64,000 nucleotides of DNA from UBA12170 sp964293475 (lineage in GTDB: Bacteria > Bacteroidota > Bacteroidia > Bacteroidales > UBA12170). Shown piece after piece: positions 54,727 through 63,452 of this stretch. A model generated the notes under the pieces. That model did not search any database. It had not been told where the DNA came from and was given only the letters and a program-made list of their open reading frames with translations. The number at the start of each line of letters is the position of its first letter. Positions within the stretch are counted from its first letter, which is position 1. The DNA is taken from positions 1 to 64,000 of the forward strand of contig CAXYYJ010000020.1 of assembly GCA_964293475.1 (NCBI GenBank). Reading direction: 5' to 3'. Position numbers and translations under genes: made by a program.

Positions 54727-56745
54727 ATGAAATTTCAACTAACATCGGCATTCAAGCCCACAGGCGATCAGCCCGAAGCCATTGAAAAATTAACTCAGGG
54801 GGCTTTAAACGGGGATAAATATCAGGTTTTACTGGGGGTTACAGGCTCTGGTAAAACTTTTACAGTGGCCAATGTTATCCAGAATCTGAATAGACCTACA
54901 TTAATTCTCTCTCATAATAAAACTTTGGCAGCCCAGCTTTATGCTGAATTCAAGCAGTTTTTTCCTGATAATGCAGTAGAGTACTTTGTTAGCTATTATG
55001 ACTATTATCAGCCTGAAGCATTTCTACCATCAACCAATACTTACATCGAGAAAGATTTGAGCATAAACGAAGAAATAGAAAAACTTCGACTGAGTACCAC
55101 AAGTTCATTGTTGAGTGGCAGACGCGATGTTATTGTAGTTAGTTCTGTATCATGTATTTATGGCTTGGGAAACCCCGACGATTTTACCAACAATGTCATT
55201 GAACTCAATATTGGTGATAAATTTCCGCGCGATGGTTTTTTGAGAAAACTTGTTGATAGTCTTTATTCCCGTAGCGAGATTAAGTTTGAACGCGGAAATT
55301 TTAGAGTAAAAGGTGACTCGGTGGATGTGTTTCCAGCCTATGCCGATAAAGGTTTTAGGATCGGATTCTGGGGAGACGAGATTGAAAATCTTGAAATTAT
55401 TGATCCCATTACCGGAATGGTACAACAATCGATGGAAAACCTGATTATTTATCCTGCGAACATTTTTGTCACTACCCGCGATAAAATGAATCAGGCCATA
55501 AAGTTTGTACAACTGGATTTAGGAAAACAAATTCAATTCCTCTATGAAAACGGAAGTATTTTGGAATCGAAACGACTGGAAGACAGGGTGAGTTATGATG
55601 TGGAAATGCTAAAAGAGTTGGGTTATTGTTCTGGTATTGAGAATTATTCGAGATACTTTGACGGTAGAAAACCCGGTTCCCGTCCATTCTGTCTGCTCGA
55701 TTATTTCCCTGAAGACTATTTGCTGGTGATAGACGAATCACATGCCACCATTCCTCAATTAAGGGCAATGTATGGCGGTGACAGATCGCGAAAACAGGTT
55801 TTAGTTGAGCATGGATTTCGTTTGCCCAGTGCCATGGACAACAGGCCATTGAAGTTTGACGAGTTTGAATCGATGGTGAATCAAACCATTTATGTAAGTG
55901 CAACACCCGCTGATTACGAATTGCAGCAATCAGAAGGCGTCATTATCGAGCAGTTAATAAGACCAACCGGCTTGTTAGATCCACCTATCGAGATTCGCCC
56001 GAGTTTAAATCAGATAGACGATTTATTGGATGAAATTGATTTGGTGGTGAAGAAGAATGAGAGGGTTTTAGTTACCACATTAACCAAGCGGATGGCCGAG
56101 GAGCTATCGAAATATCTGATAAATCTGAATATTTCAACCGCTTATATTCATTCCGATGTGGATACATTGGACAGGGTTGATATTATGCATCAGCTTAGAA
56201 AAGGGGAGATTGATGTGTTGGTTGGAGTGAACTTGCTACGCGAGGGTCTCGATTTGCCTGAAGTTTCGCTGGTGGCTATTTTGGATGCCGATAAAGAAGG
56301 CTTTTTAAGATCGGAACGTTCATTAACCCAAACTGCAGGCCGTGCTGCGAGAAATATAAATTCCAAGGTGATTATGTATGCAGATAAAATCACCGAAAGC
56401 ATGCGAAAAACCATTGACGAAACGCAGCGCAAAAGAGAAAAACAAATGGCTTACAATCAGGCGAATAATATAACTCCAACCCAGATTATTAAACCCCTGG
56501 AAAATGTATTGGGGAATGTGATGGGTAAAACTGGTGATCCCAAGCCCTATATTGAGCCGCAATCCACAACCAATTTTGCTGCCGATCCCGTTACAGAGTA
56601 TATGTCGAAGGAGCAAATCAAAAAGGCTTTGGATAAAGTACAGCGGGATATGAAAAAGGTAGTTAAGGAGTTAGATTTCATTTCGGCAGCCAGACTCAGA
56701 GATGAAATGCTAATTCTCGAAGATAAGTTGAAACAACTGACATAA
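54727..56745 (+). CDS. uvrB: Excinuclease ABC subunit B
   Basis: 672 residues, normal length. Walker A GVTGSGKTFTVANV, the beta-hairpin YYDYYQPEAFLPSTNTYIEK, the DESHAT box, GRAARNINSKVIMYAD and the C-terminal UVR motif (DKVQRDMKKVVKELDFISAA) are all present. UvrB verifies DNA damage in nucleotide excision repair. One nt after the EEP gene. Confidence 0.98.
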   Translation: MKFQLTSAFKPTGDQPEAIEKLTQGALNGDKYQVLLGVTGSGKTFTVANVIQNLNRPTLILSHNKTLAAQLYAEFKQFFPDNAVEYFVSYYDYYQPEAFLPSTNTYIEKDLSINEEIEKLRLSTTSSLLSGRRDVIVVSSVSCIYGLGNPDDFTNNVIELNIGDKFPRDGFLRKLVDSLYSRSEIKFERGNFRVKGDSVDVFPAYADKGFRIGFWGDEIENLEIIDPITGMVQQSMENLIIYPANIFVTTRDKMNQAIKFVQLDLGKQIQFLYENGSILESKRLEDRVSYDVEMLKELGYCSGIENYSRYFDGRKPGSRPFCLLDYFPEDYLLVIDESHATIPQLRAMYGGDRSRKQVLVEHGFRLPSAMDNRPLKFDEFESMVNQTIYVSATPADYELQQSEGVIIEQLIRPTGLLDPPIEIRPSLNQIDDLLDEIDLVVKKNERVLVTTLTKRMAEELSKYLINLNISTAYIHSDVDTLDRVDIMHQLRKGEIDVLVGVNLLREGLDLPEVSLVAILDADKEGFLRSERSLTQTAGRAARNINSKVIMYADKITESMRKTIDETQRKREKQMAYNQANNITPTQIIKPLENVLGNVMGKTGDPKPYIEPQSTTNFAADPVTEYMSKEQIKKALDKVQRDMKKVVKELDFISAARLRDEMLILEDKLKQLT

Positions 56746-56792
56746 TATCAACAATTGGTAACAAAATTTCGAAATCCATCGTAAAATACTAC

Positions 56793-56823
56793 TTGGATTA
56801 ATAAAAATAAAAAACTATATTTG
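56793..56823 (+). promoter_or_regulatory. Promoter of the exopolysaccharide operon
   Basis: TTG (56793-56795) and TATATTTG (56816-56823) are separated by 20 nt, near-ideal for the Bacteroidota sigma factor. A leader of about 45-50 nt follows. It appears to drive all genes from 56876 to beyond the window end, since no terminator is seen between them. Confidence 0.65.
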
Positions 56824-56875
56824 TTAGAAACAACAATCAGCGTAATGCTTTGTAAATATTAACCAATTAATAAAA

Positions 56876-57280
56876 ATGGGGATGAAGAATAAAATTATAG
56901 CCATTGACGACGAACAAAGTATAAGGTTTATCATAGAGAATACTTTTAAAAAGGACTTTGATATTTCCACATTTAAAAATGGGGAGGAAGCTTTAGTATC
57001 CATGCAAACTGGTGAAATACCCGATTTGATAATATGTGATATTGAAATGCCCGTAATGAATGGCTTTGAATTTATAGACCAGGTTCGTTCGAGCGGTTTT
57101 TTTGACGATATTCCGCTGCTTATGCTTAGTGGTAAAGAGAATAGTGACGACAGAATTAAATGTTTTGATTCGGGGGCTGATGATTATATTATTAAGCCAT
57201 TTAATCCCAAGGAGTTACTTGCCAGGGTAAAAAGACGGTTAGCAACCATCGATTTGTACGCTTCACGTAAAGGCCATTAA
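56876..57280 (+). CDS. Single-domain response regulator (CheY-like)
   Basis: 134 residues, a complete receiver domain and nothing else. The acidic pocket is DDEQ, the phospho-acceptor is D55 in IICDIEMPVMNGFEF, the switch Ser is in LLMLSGKEN, and K107 lies in DYIIKPFNPKEL. No DNA-binding output domain, so it acts by protein contact. It heads the polysaccharide operon, 15 nt before a transferase carrying a degenerate receiver domain. An ATG at 56882 is an equally good start. Confidence 0.92.
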   Translation: MGMKNKIIAIDDEQSIRFIIENTFKKDFDISTFKNGEEALVSMQTGEIPDLIICDIEMPVMNGFEFIDQVRSSGFFDDIPLLMLSGKENSDDRIKCFDSGADDYIIKPFNPKELLARVKRRLATIDLYASRKGH

Positions 57281-57295
57281 CCTAATTTCATAATT

Positions 57296-58483
57296 ATGAG
57301 TGATCGTGATAAAGGACGGATATTATACATTGGAAGAAATACCCGAGCCATAGAAGATTTGGAATCAAATCCTGAAATTATACTAACTGTTAAAGAAAAC
57401 GGTTTGGCTGCTATTAACTGGATAAATAACAACATAGATAGTTATGATCAGCTTGATGCCATTCTATGCTCTTTGAGTATCAGAGGGATGAATGCCTATG
57501 CCTTATATAACCATATGGCTTTTCATAATTTGCTAAATAAGGTTCCTTTTATTGTTATTGCAAACAGGTTTGAATTTGAAAGTCGAATGCAGGCCTACGA
57601 TGCAGGTGTTGATGATTACTATTCGTTACCTTTAAACATTGAAAGACTTAAACGAAGAGTTATCTTTCTCAAAAAGTTTAAAACTTCACACCAAAGGCTC
57701 AAACAGGAATTGGCTCTTAAAGACTTTGAAACTCACCCCTATAAAACCCCTTTCCTTAAACGAACTTTTGATGTGGTGATGAGTGGTTCGGCCATATTGG
57801 CTTTGTCGCCGGTATTGCTTGGGACCATGCTTGCAATTCGTTTAGAATCAAAGGGTAAAGTATTTTATGCTTCCAAAAGAGTTGGTGCAAATTTCAGAGA
57901 ATTCGATTTTTACAAGTTTCGTTCCATGTATCCCGATGCCGACAAACGTTTAAAAGAGGTAGAACATTTAAATCAATACAAAGGCGAAGAAGTTGGTGAT
58001 GAATGTCCTAGATGTAAATCGCTTCCTTCGGGCGTTTATTGTTCTCCGGTATTAAAAATGGATGATGGTTCAAATCTTTGCGAGTATTTCTATTTAAAAC
58101 AAAAAAACAGCAAAGCTGCCTTTTTGAAAATCGAGAACGATCCCCGAATCACAAAAGTTGGAAAGTTTATTAGAAACACCAGTATAGATGAGCTTCCGCA
58201 GCTGATTAATATTTTAAAAGGGGACATGTCGGTGGTGGGAAACAGGCCTTTGCCTGTTGGTGAAGCCAACGCTATTACAAAATCAAAATGGGCACGACGG
58301 TTTAAAGCCGCTGCAGGTCTTACAGGTCTATGGCAGGTTGAACTTAGGGGTAAGGATGGAGTGATGTCGGAAGAAGAAAGATTTGAGCTCGATAATACCT
58401 ATGCTGCCAATAATTCCTTCTGGGGCGATATTGTTTTAATCCTTAGAACCATGAAGATTTTCATCCAGCGGGGAAGTGTTTAA
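57296..58483 (+). CDS. Pseudo-receiver fused to a sugar-1-phosphate transferase
   Basis: 395 residues. Residues 1-125 follow a receiver fold, but S59 replaces the phospho-Asp (DAILCSLSIRG) and Leu replaces the conserved Lys (DYYSLPLNI). From about 155 comes a bacterial sugar transferase (WcaJ/PglC type): one membrane helix or re-entrant segment, VFYASKRVGANFREFDFYKF, RSM, then NDPRITKVGKFIRNTSIDEL, DMSVVGNRPLPVGEA and LTGLWQVELRG. Between these lies a roughly 50-residue insert with CPRC and further Cys (about 236-270), perhaps a metal site. It would load the first sugar phosphate on undecaprenyl phosphate. Confidence 0.9.
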   Translation: MSDRDKGRILYIGRNTRAIEDLESNPEIILTVKENGLAAINWINNNIDSYDQLDAILCSLSIRGMNAYALYNHMAFHNLLNKVPFIVIANRFEFESRMQAYDAGVDDYYSLPLNIERLKRRVIFLKKFKTSHQRLKQELALKDFETHPYKTPFLKRTFDVVMSGSAILALSPVLLGTMLAIRLESKGKVFYASKRVGANFREFDFYKFRSMYPDADKRLKEVEHLNQYKGEEVGDECPRCKSLPSGVYCSPVLKMDDGSNLCEYFYLKQKNSKAAFLKIENDPRITKVGKFIRNTSIDELPQLINILKGDMSVVGNRPLPVGEANAITKSKWARRFKAAAGLTGLWQVELRGKDGVMSEEERFELDNTYAANNSFWGDIVLILRTMKIFIQRGSV

Positions 58484-58556
58484 TTAACATTCACCGCTTA
58501 ATAAATCTAATAAACAAGTGTTGATTCATGTAAATACAAATATTAGATTTGACAAA

Positions 58557-59375
58557 ATGGTAAAAGCTTGTTTGTACATGAGACCTCACGATTTATTTAG
58601 CCATAAAATTGGTAGTTTTATCTTTTTAATGCTTTGGTTATTAGCCTTCCCATTGGTTGGTCTGGCTCAGGTTGGAGAGCAAATTGATATAGGAGATGAT
58701 GGATTTAATCCACTTACTGACGATATCACGAAGAAAATCCCCTCGCTGGAAGTACTCATTGATTCTGCGACAATTAATTCTCATCGGCTTAAGTATTGGG
58801 ATAAGGAGATTGGAATATCGGAGTATGAATTAAAAACTACCCGTCGAGAATGGAGCAACTCGTTTGCTTTAACTGCCAATGTAAGTGAAGGACAATGGAC
58901 TTCACTTTCGTTTTTGGAAGACCAGTTTGACAATACGGTAGGTACTTTGGGAACCACAAGTCAGACCAGATATTCTGTTGGGGTTTCGTTTCGTTTGCCA
59001 GTCATGACAGTGGTTGATTATAACAATCAAACAAAGATTGCTAAAATGCGAATCGAAAGTAAGATGGAGCAAAAGCTTCAGGATCAGAAGGCTATTAGAG
59101 CCGAAGTGATTAATCTATACAACGAGCTTGTAATTCAGCAACGGATGCTTCAATTGGATATTGACAATTTGGAGTATCTGGTACTTGCCACCGATATGGC
59201 GGATATTGAGTATCATCAAAACAAAATTAATTTGTTCGATATGTCAAGATTTAGAGATAATTTAGCCCGTGCCAGATATAGATATGTACAAACAAAGATT
59301 AATTTTATCAACGCCTATGTTATGCTTCAAGAGGTAACTGGCGTAAAGTTTTCGGAATTAAACAATTGGGAATAG
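58557..59375 (+). CDS. Half-length TolC-family outer-membrane protein
   Basis: About 272 residues from ATG 58557. A GTG at 58518 and an ATG at 58578 are alternative starts, and the signal peptide ending LVGLAQ is included in all. The rest has one TolC-like repeat: SLEVLIDSATINSHRLKYWD helix, a beta pair (FALTANVS ... YSVGVSFRLPV), and long helices ending NLARARYRYVQTKINFINAY. Normal TolC proteins have two such repeats (over 400 residues). It sits where a Wza-type exporter would be expected and ends 1 nt before the co-polymerase gene. Confidence 0.8.
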   Translation: MVKACLYMRPHDLFSHKIGSFIFLMLWLLAFPLVGLAQVGEQIDIGDDGFNPLTDDITKKIPSLEVLIDSATINSHRLKYWDKEIGISEYELKTTRREWSNSFALTANVSEGQWTSLSFLEDQFDNTVGTLGTTSQTRYSVGVSFRLPVMTVVDYNNQTKIAKMRIESKMEQKLQDQKAIRAEVINLYNELVIQQRMLQLDIDNLEYLVLATDMADIEYHQNKINLFDMSRFRDNLARARYRYVQTKINFINAYVMLQEVTGVKFSELNNWE

Positions 59376-59376
59376 G

Positions 59377-61947
59377 ATGAATCTCATACAACTCTTTAAA
59401 CTGCTCAGAAAAAATATTCTTTTATTACTGATTGTGCCAGTAATATTAGGGGGTATTGTGTGGTTTTTGACACGTAACGAGGTATTGGAGTATTCTTCGA
59501 AAACTACAATTTATACAGGGTTGAGTTCAGGCTTATCCATGGAATCGCTTGGTAAAGAAAGAGTTGACTTTTTTGGCTCCAAGATTGAATTTGATAATAT
59601 CCTTACCATATTTAAAGCCCGTGAAACCCATAAAGAAATAGGAATCAGATTGTTTGCCCAGGGATTGACCCTCCAGTCATGGGATCCAAGATACATAAGC
59701 AGAGCCAATTATATCAGGCTTCATTCGTCAACACCATCCTATATTATGGAAATGGTTGTGAAGAAAGACACCATGACTCTGGCAAACCTGTTGAGCAAGG
59801 TTCCTATGGTGCTGAATGATACAGCCAATTTGAAAAACAAACAGCATTTACTTGAAAACAATTGGTATTCTGTTCTTCAGGATGAGACGCTTTTTACTTT
59901 GAGTAAAAAGTTTGGTACACCTGTGAGCGATATCATGAATTGGAACAGTCTGACATCAACAAGTTTAGAGCCTGGACAAAGAATTATTGTTAAACAAAAA
60001 GAAAAAATAGTTTATCAAAATATTGCTAATCAATATGATACAATAGATTTGTATGTGCCTGACACCACATTTTTCATTAAAACAGAAATTGATTCCGTTG
60101 CATTTGAACGAACAGTAGAACGTTTCAAAAGATATATGGAAAATGATGATACCAACTATATTTACCGCTTAATCAATAAAAATCACTCACATTACAGCAT
60201 TTCTGCCATTTCAAATATTACAGCAAAAAGAATACAAGGAAGTGATTTGATAGAAATTTCATACAAGAATAATGATCCGGGGATTTGTGTTCAAACCCTG
60301 GGATTTATGGTTTATTCCTTTGAGAAGTATTACAGAAATTTAAAAGAAAATCAGAGTGATCATATTGTTGCCTATTTTGAGCAAAGAGTGAAGGAATCTG
60401 CAGCATTATTATTGGCTGCCGAGAACAGGCTGCTTAACTTCAATCAGGACAATAATATCATCAACTATTATGAACAAACCAGACATATTTCAGAACAAAA
60501 AGAAGAACTAGATTCTCGATATTATGATGAGAAAATGAAATTTAGCTCCGCCGATTCTGTTATTCGGATTCTTGAGGATAAGCTTAAATCCATGTCAGGA
60601 ATCACAGAGATAAATACCAATATTTTGAGTTTGCGGAATCAATTATCGGAGATTACTTATAAAATTGCCATCAATGAGCTGAATGATAATAAGGACCCAA
60701 AGGCGGTTTCAGCACTCCAGGATTTGAGACTGCAGGCCGACGATATAAAGAAGAAAATTGCAGTGGAGTTAGATAAGGTTTTTAAACTTCGATATAGTCC
60801 GGAAGGAGCCAATGAGGCCGATATTCTTACCCAATGGCTTGCAAAAACCATTCAATTTGAAGAAAGCAAAGCTACGTTGGCAGCCTTGTACGAGCGAAAG
60901 AAAGAATTTCAGAAAACATACGAGATTTTTGCACCACTTGGAGCAACGCTAAAACGAATAGAACGTGAAATAGATGTTTATGAGCAGCAGTATTTGGGCC
61001 ATCTAAATAGCTTAAACCAGGCAAAATTAAAGCAGCAAAATCTTGAATTCAAGTCCAATATAAAAGTTGTCGATCCCCCGTTTTTTCCTTTAAGACCCGA
61101 AGCATCTCAACGCACCTTGCTCATTGCAGCAGCCAGTGTGGTTGGACTTGTGCTCACCATTTTTATAATTTTGGCGCTTGAATATCTCGATCAGACTTTG
61201 AAATTTCCTAAGAGAGCTGAAAAATATACCGGACTTAAATTAATAACTGCCTATCCCATCCTTTTTGACCAAAAAACTGCAGTAAATTCTGAGTATGTTT
61301 CCAAAAGATCCATTCAGATTTTGATTCAAAATCTAAGGGGAGTTTTGCAAAAAATTCCAAAAAATGATGCCCGCGAACCTTTCAAACTTGTTGTTTTTTC
61401 AACTCAACGCACCGACGGGAAAACATTGATTCAGGAGCAATTGGTTCAGGAACTTCGCAGAATTGGACATAAGGTTCTGTCAGTGAATTACAAGAGTTTG
61501 GATTTTACCCCCAAATTTTCACATAAACCTGAGAAAGATTCTGAATATTTTACTTATCCCATTGATAATGATTATTTTAATAGGATTGATTTTAAGGACA
61601 TTATTGTAAATACAGGTAATAATGTGGATTTGAGAGAATACGATTACGTGATTCTGGAGCTTCCTTCAATAGTACATCATCCTTATCCACCGGGAGTTGT
61701 AAAGGATGCTGACCTGGGTATTATGATTGTCAGAGCCAACAGAACCTGGCAGCAGGCAGATGTAAATAGTTTAGCAGGCATTGGTGAGTTTTTCAGGCAC
61801 AAAGCAGTACTTGTGCTCAATGGCGTAAATCCGGAATTTCTACAGGAGCTTGTAGGAGAACTCCCCAAAAAACGCTCACGACTCAGAAGGATATTGAAAA
61901 AAATTGTGAGGTTACAAGTATTTGAACGCTATCAAATTAAAAAATGA
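59377..61947 (+). CDS. Wzz/Wzc-like chain-length co-polymerase with LysM and degenerate kinase domain
   Basis: 856 residues. Membrane helices at about 15-32 and 580-603 flank a large periplasmic part. That part carries a LysM domain at about 163-206 (WYSVLQDETLFTLSKKFGTP, then PGQRIIV) and long coiled coils (about 330-540). A PxxP segment (VVDPPFFPLRPEA) precedes the second helix, as in Wzz proteins. The cytoplasmic domain (604-856) resembles BY-kinases, but the Walker A reads STQRTDGKT, the A' motif is VILELPS rather than DxPP, and no C-terminal Tyr cluster exists. Kinase activity is therefore unlikely. It overlaps the flippase gene by 4 nt. Confidence 0.88.
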   Translation: MNLIQLFKLLRKNILLLLIVPVILGGIVWFLTRNEVLEYSSKTTIYTGLSSGLSMESLGKERVDFFGSKIEFDNILTIFKARETHKEIGIRLFAQGLTLQSWDPRYISRANYIRLHSSTPSYIMEMVVKKDTMTLANLLSKVPMVLNDTANLKNKQHLLENNWYSVLQDETLFTLSKKFGTPVSDIMNWNSLTSTSLEPGQRIIVKQKEKIVYQNIANQYDTIDLYVPDTTFFIKTEIDSVAFERTVERFKRYMENDDTNYIYRLINKNHSHYSISAISNITAKRIQGSDLIEISYKNNDPGICVQTLGFMVYSFEKYYRNLKENQSDHIVAYFEQRVKESAALLLAAENRLLNFNQDNNIINYYEQTRHISEQKEELDSRYYDEKMKFSSADSVIRILEDKLKSMSGITEINTNILSLRNQLSEITYKIAINELNDNKDPKAVSALQDLRLQADDIKKKIAVELDKVFKLRYSPEGANEADILTQWLAKTIQFEESKATLAALYERKKEFQKTYEIFAPLGATLKRIEREIDVYEQQYLGHLNSLNQAKLKQQNLEFKSNIKVVDPPFFPLRPEASQRTLLIAAASVVGLVLTIFIILALEYLDQTLKFPKRAEKYTGLKLITAYPILFDQKTAVNSEYVSKRSIQILIQNLRGVLQKIPKNDAREPFKLVVFSTQRTDGKTLIQEQLVQELRRIGHKVLSVNYKSLDFTPKFSHKPEKDSEYFTYPIDNDYFNRIDFKDIIVNTGNNVDLREYDYVILELPSIVHHPYPPGVVKDADLGIMIVRANRTWQQADVNSLAGIGEFFRHKAVLVLNGVNPEFLQELVGELPKKRSRLRRILKKIVRLQVFERYQIKK

Positions 61948-63299
61948 TATATAAGCTACGTAAGATAAGTCAGGAGAAAAATTTTCAGTCTTTGGCTGGA
62001 AATATGATTACAGCCATTTTTGGCTTTTTTATATTTCTGTTATTGGCGCGTACTTATGAGAAGGAGGTATTTGGTCAGTGGGTTCTATTCTTAACAGCAT
62101 CAAACTTTGTGGAGATGTTTAGGTTTGGAATTACGCGTACTGCCCTAATCAGGTTTTTATCGGGGGCCAAGGGTGAAGAAGAAAAACAACTCATAGGCAC
62201 CAATTGGTTTATAGGATTGGTTGTTAGCGCCATCATTGCCATCATACTTTTTGCATCGTTTCTATTATTTCCAACTGCTATTGAGTCGGCAGGATTCACG
62301 CTTTTTTTTCAATGGTATCCTATTCTGGCTTTTTTAAATCTACCTTTTAATAATGCGATTACAGTTTTTCAAGCCCGCCAACAATTCGATAAAATATTTA
62401 TTATCAGATTTATAAGTTCAGGTCTTTTTGTTTTGGGGTTGGCGATAAATTATTTTTGGCTTCAGGTTGAAATGGAAATGGTGATTTGGTATTATCTAAG
62501 TACTGCCGCATTACTTTCATTGATGACCATACTGCTCAAATGGGACGGTTTAAAATATGTGTTTAAAACCACAAGAGAAAAACTTTCTATCATGCTCAAC
62601 TTTGGTAAATATACCACCGTTACCTTGATTGGAACCAATCTTTTAAGTAGTGCCGATTCCTTTATCATTGCTATGAGCCCTTTGGGTGTTGGTGCTGTTG
62701 CTTTATACAGTATTCCCCTAAAGCTTACCGAAATGTTGCAGATTCCGCTTAGGAGTTTTGTTTCCACAGCTTTCCCGAAAATGTCTAAGGCCAGCATAGA
62801 AAACGACCTTAAAATGGTTCGCTATTACTTCTATTCGTATAGCGGTGCCATCACTTTTTTGTTTATTCCCATTGCACTTTTCGGGGTTATTTTTTCTGAT
62901 TTTTTTGTCTTGATTTTGGGTGGCGAGAAATATCTTGGAATTGATCCGGCTATAGGAGTTAGTGCAAGTACACTGTTTAAAGTATTTGCTCTATACGGCT
63001 TAATATTGCCCATTGACAGGCTCACCGGCGTAGGATTAGACAGTATTAATAAACCCAAAAAGAACTTCTATAAAATTATTTTTATGGTTGTTGCCAATAT
63101 TATTGGTGATTTGATTGCTGTTTTCATTTTTAAATCTCTCTTGGGTGTGGCGATAGCTACAGTTATTTTTACGGTTATAGGTGTTGTTGTAGGGTATTAC
63201 TATCTTGACAAAGAACTAAACTTAAATTATAAACTTATTTGGGTGGAGGGTTGGAAGGTTTACAAGGAAAAATATGACCTATTGATGTCGAAAAAATAA
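61944..63299 (+). CDS. Oligosaccharide flippase, Wzx-like (MATE/MOP superfamily)
   Basis: 451 residues with 12-14 predicted membrane segments. The start SLAGNMITAIFGFFIFLLLA, RTYEKEVFGQWVLF and the mid-protein NFGKYTTVTLIGTNLLSSAD are typical of polysaccharide-repeat flippases. It would turn undecaprenyl-linked repeat units to the periplasmic side. Translationally coupled to the co-polymerase (ATGA overlap), which supports one assembly pathway. Confidence 0.9.
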   Translation: MIYKLRKISQEKNFQSLAGNMITAIFGFFIFLLLARTYEKEVFGQWVLFLTASNFVEMFRFGITRTALIRFLSGAKGEEEKQLIGTNWFIGLVVSAIIAIILFASFLLFPTAIESAGFTLFFQWYPILAFLNLPFNNAITVFQARQQFDKIFIIRFISSGLFVLGLAINYFWLQVEMEMVIWYYLSTAALLSLMTILLKWDGLKYVFKTTREKLSIMLNFGKYTTVTLIGTNLLSSADSFIIAMSPLGVGAVALYSIPLKLTEMLQIPLRSFVSTAFPKMSKASIENDLKMVRYYFYSYSGAITFLFIPIALFGVIFSDFFVLILGGEKYLGIDPAIGVSASTLFKVFALYGLILPIDRLTGVGLDSINKPKKNFYKIIFMVVANIIGDLIAVFIFKSLLGVAIATVIFTVIGVVVGYYYLDKELNLNYKLIWVEGWKVYKEKYDLLMSKK

Positions 63300-63307
63300 G
63301 GAATCCA

Positions 63308-63439
63308 ATGATAACCTGGCCCATATTCGTTGCTTTAATTCTGGCTTTTTTTGCTGTCAGAAATACTATAAAGACTGAGGAAGCAGCCGAGCAGGAAGAA
63401 GAGATGAAAAAAAAAGATTCACGATCCGAAAAAGAATAA
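63308..63439 (+). CDS. 43-residue single-pass membrane protein
   Basis: A short gene. ATG 63308 to TAA 63437-63439 encodes MITWPIFVALILAFFAVRNT followed by a highly charged tail (EEAAEQEEEMKKKD). It has one membrane helix (about 4-18) and an acidic-then-basic cytoplasmic tail. It lies 8 nt after the flippase stop and 13 nt before the next gene, so it fits tightly in the operon. No family recognised; possibly a small partner of the flippase or polymerase. Confidence 0.6.
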   Translation: MITWPIFVALILAFFAVRNTIKTEEAAEQEEEMKKKDSRSEKE

Positions 63440-63452
63440 ATAATTAAAATGA

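Noticed and set aside
59377..61947. Active tyrosine kinase (Wzc type)
   Set aside because: The Walker A and A' motifs are altered and no C-terminal tyrosine cluster is present.
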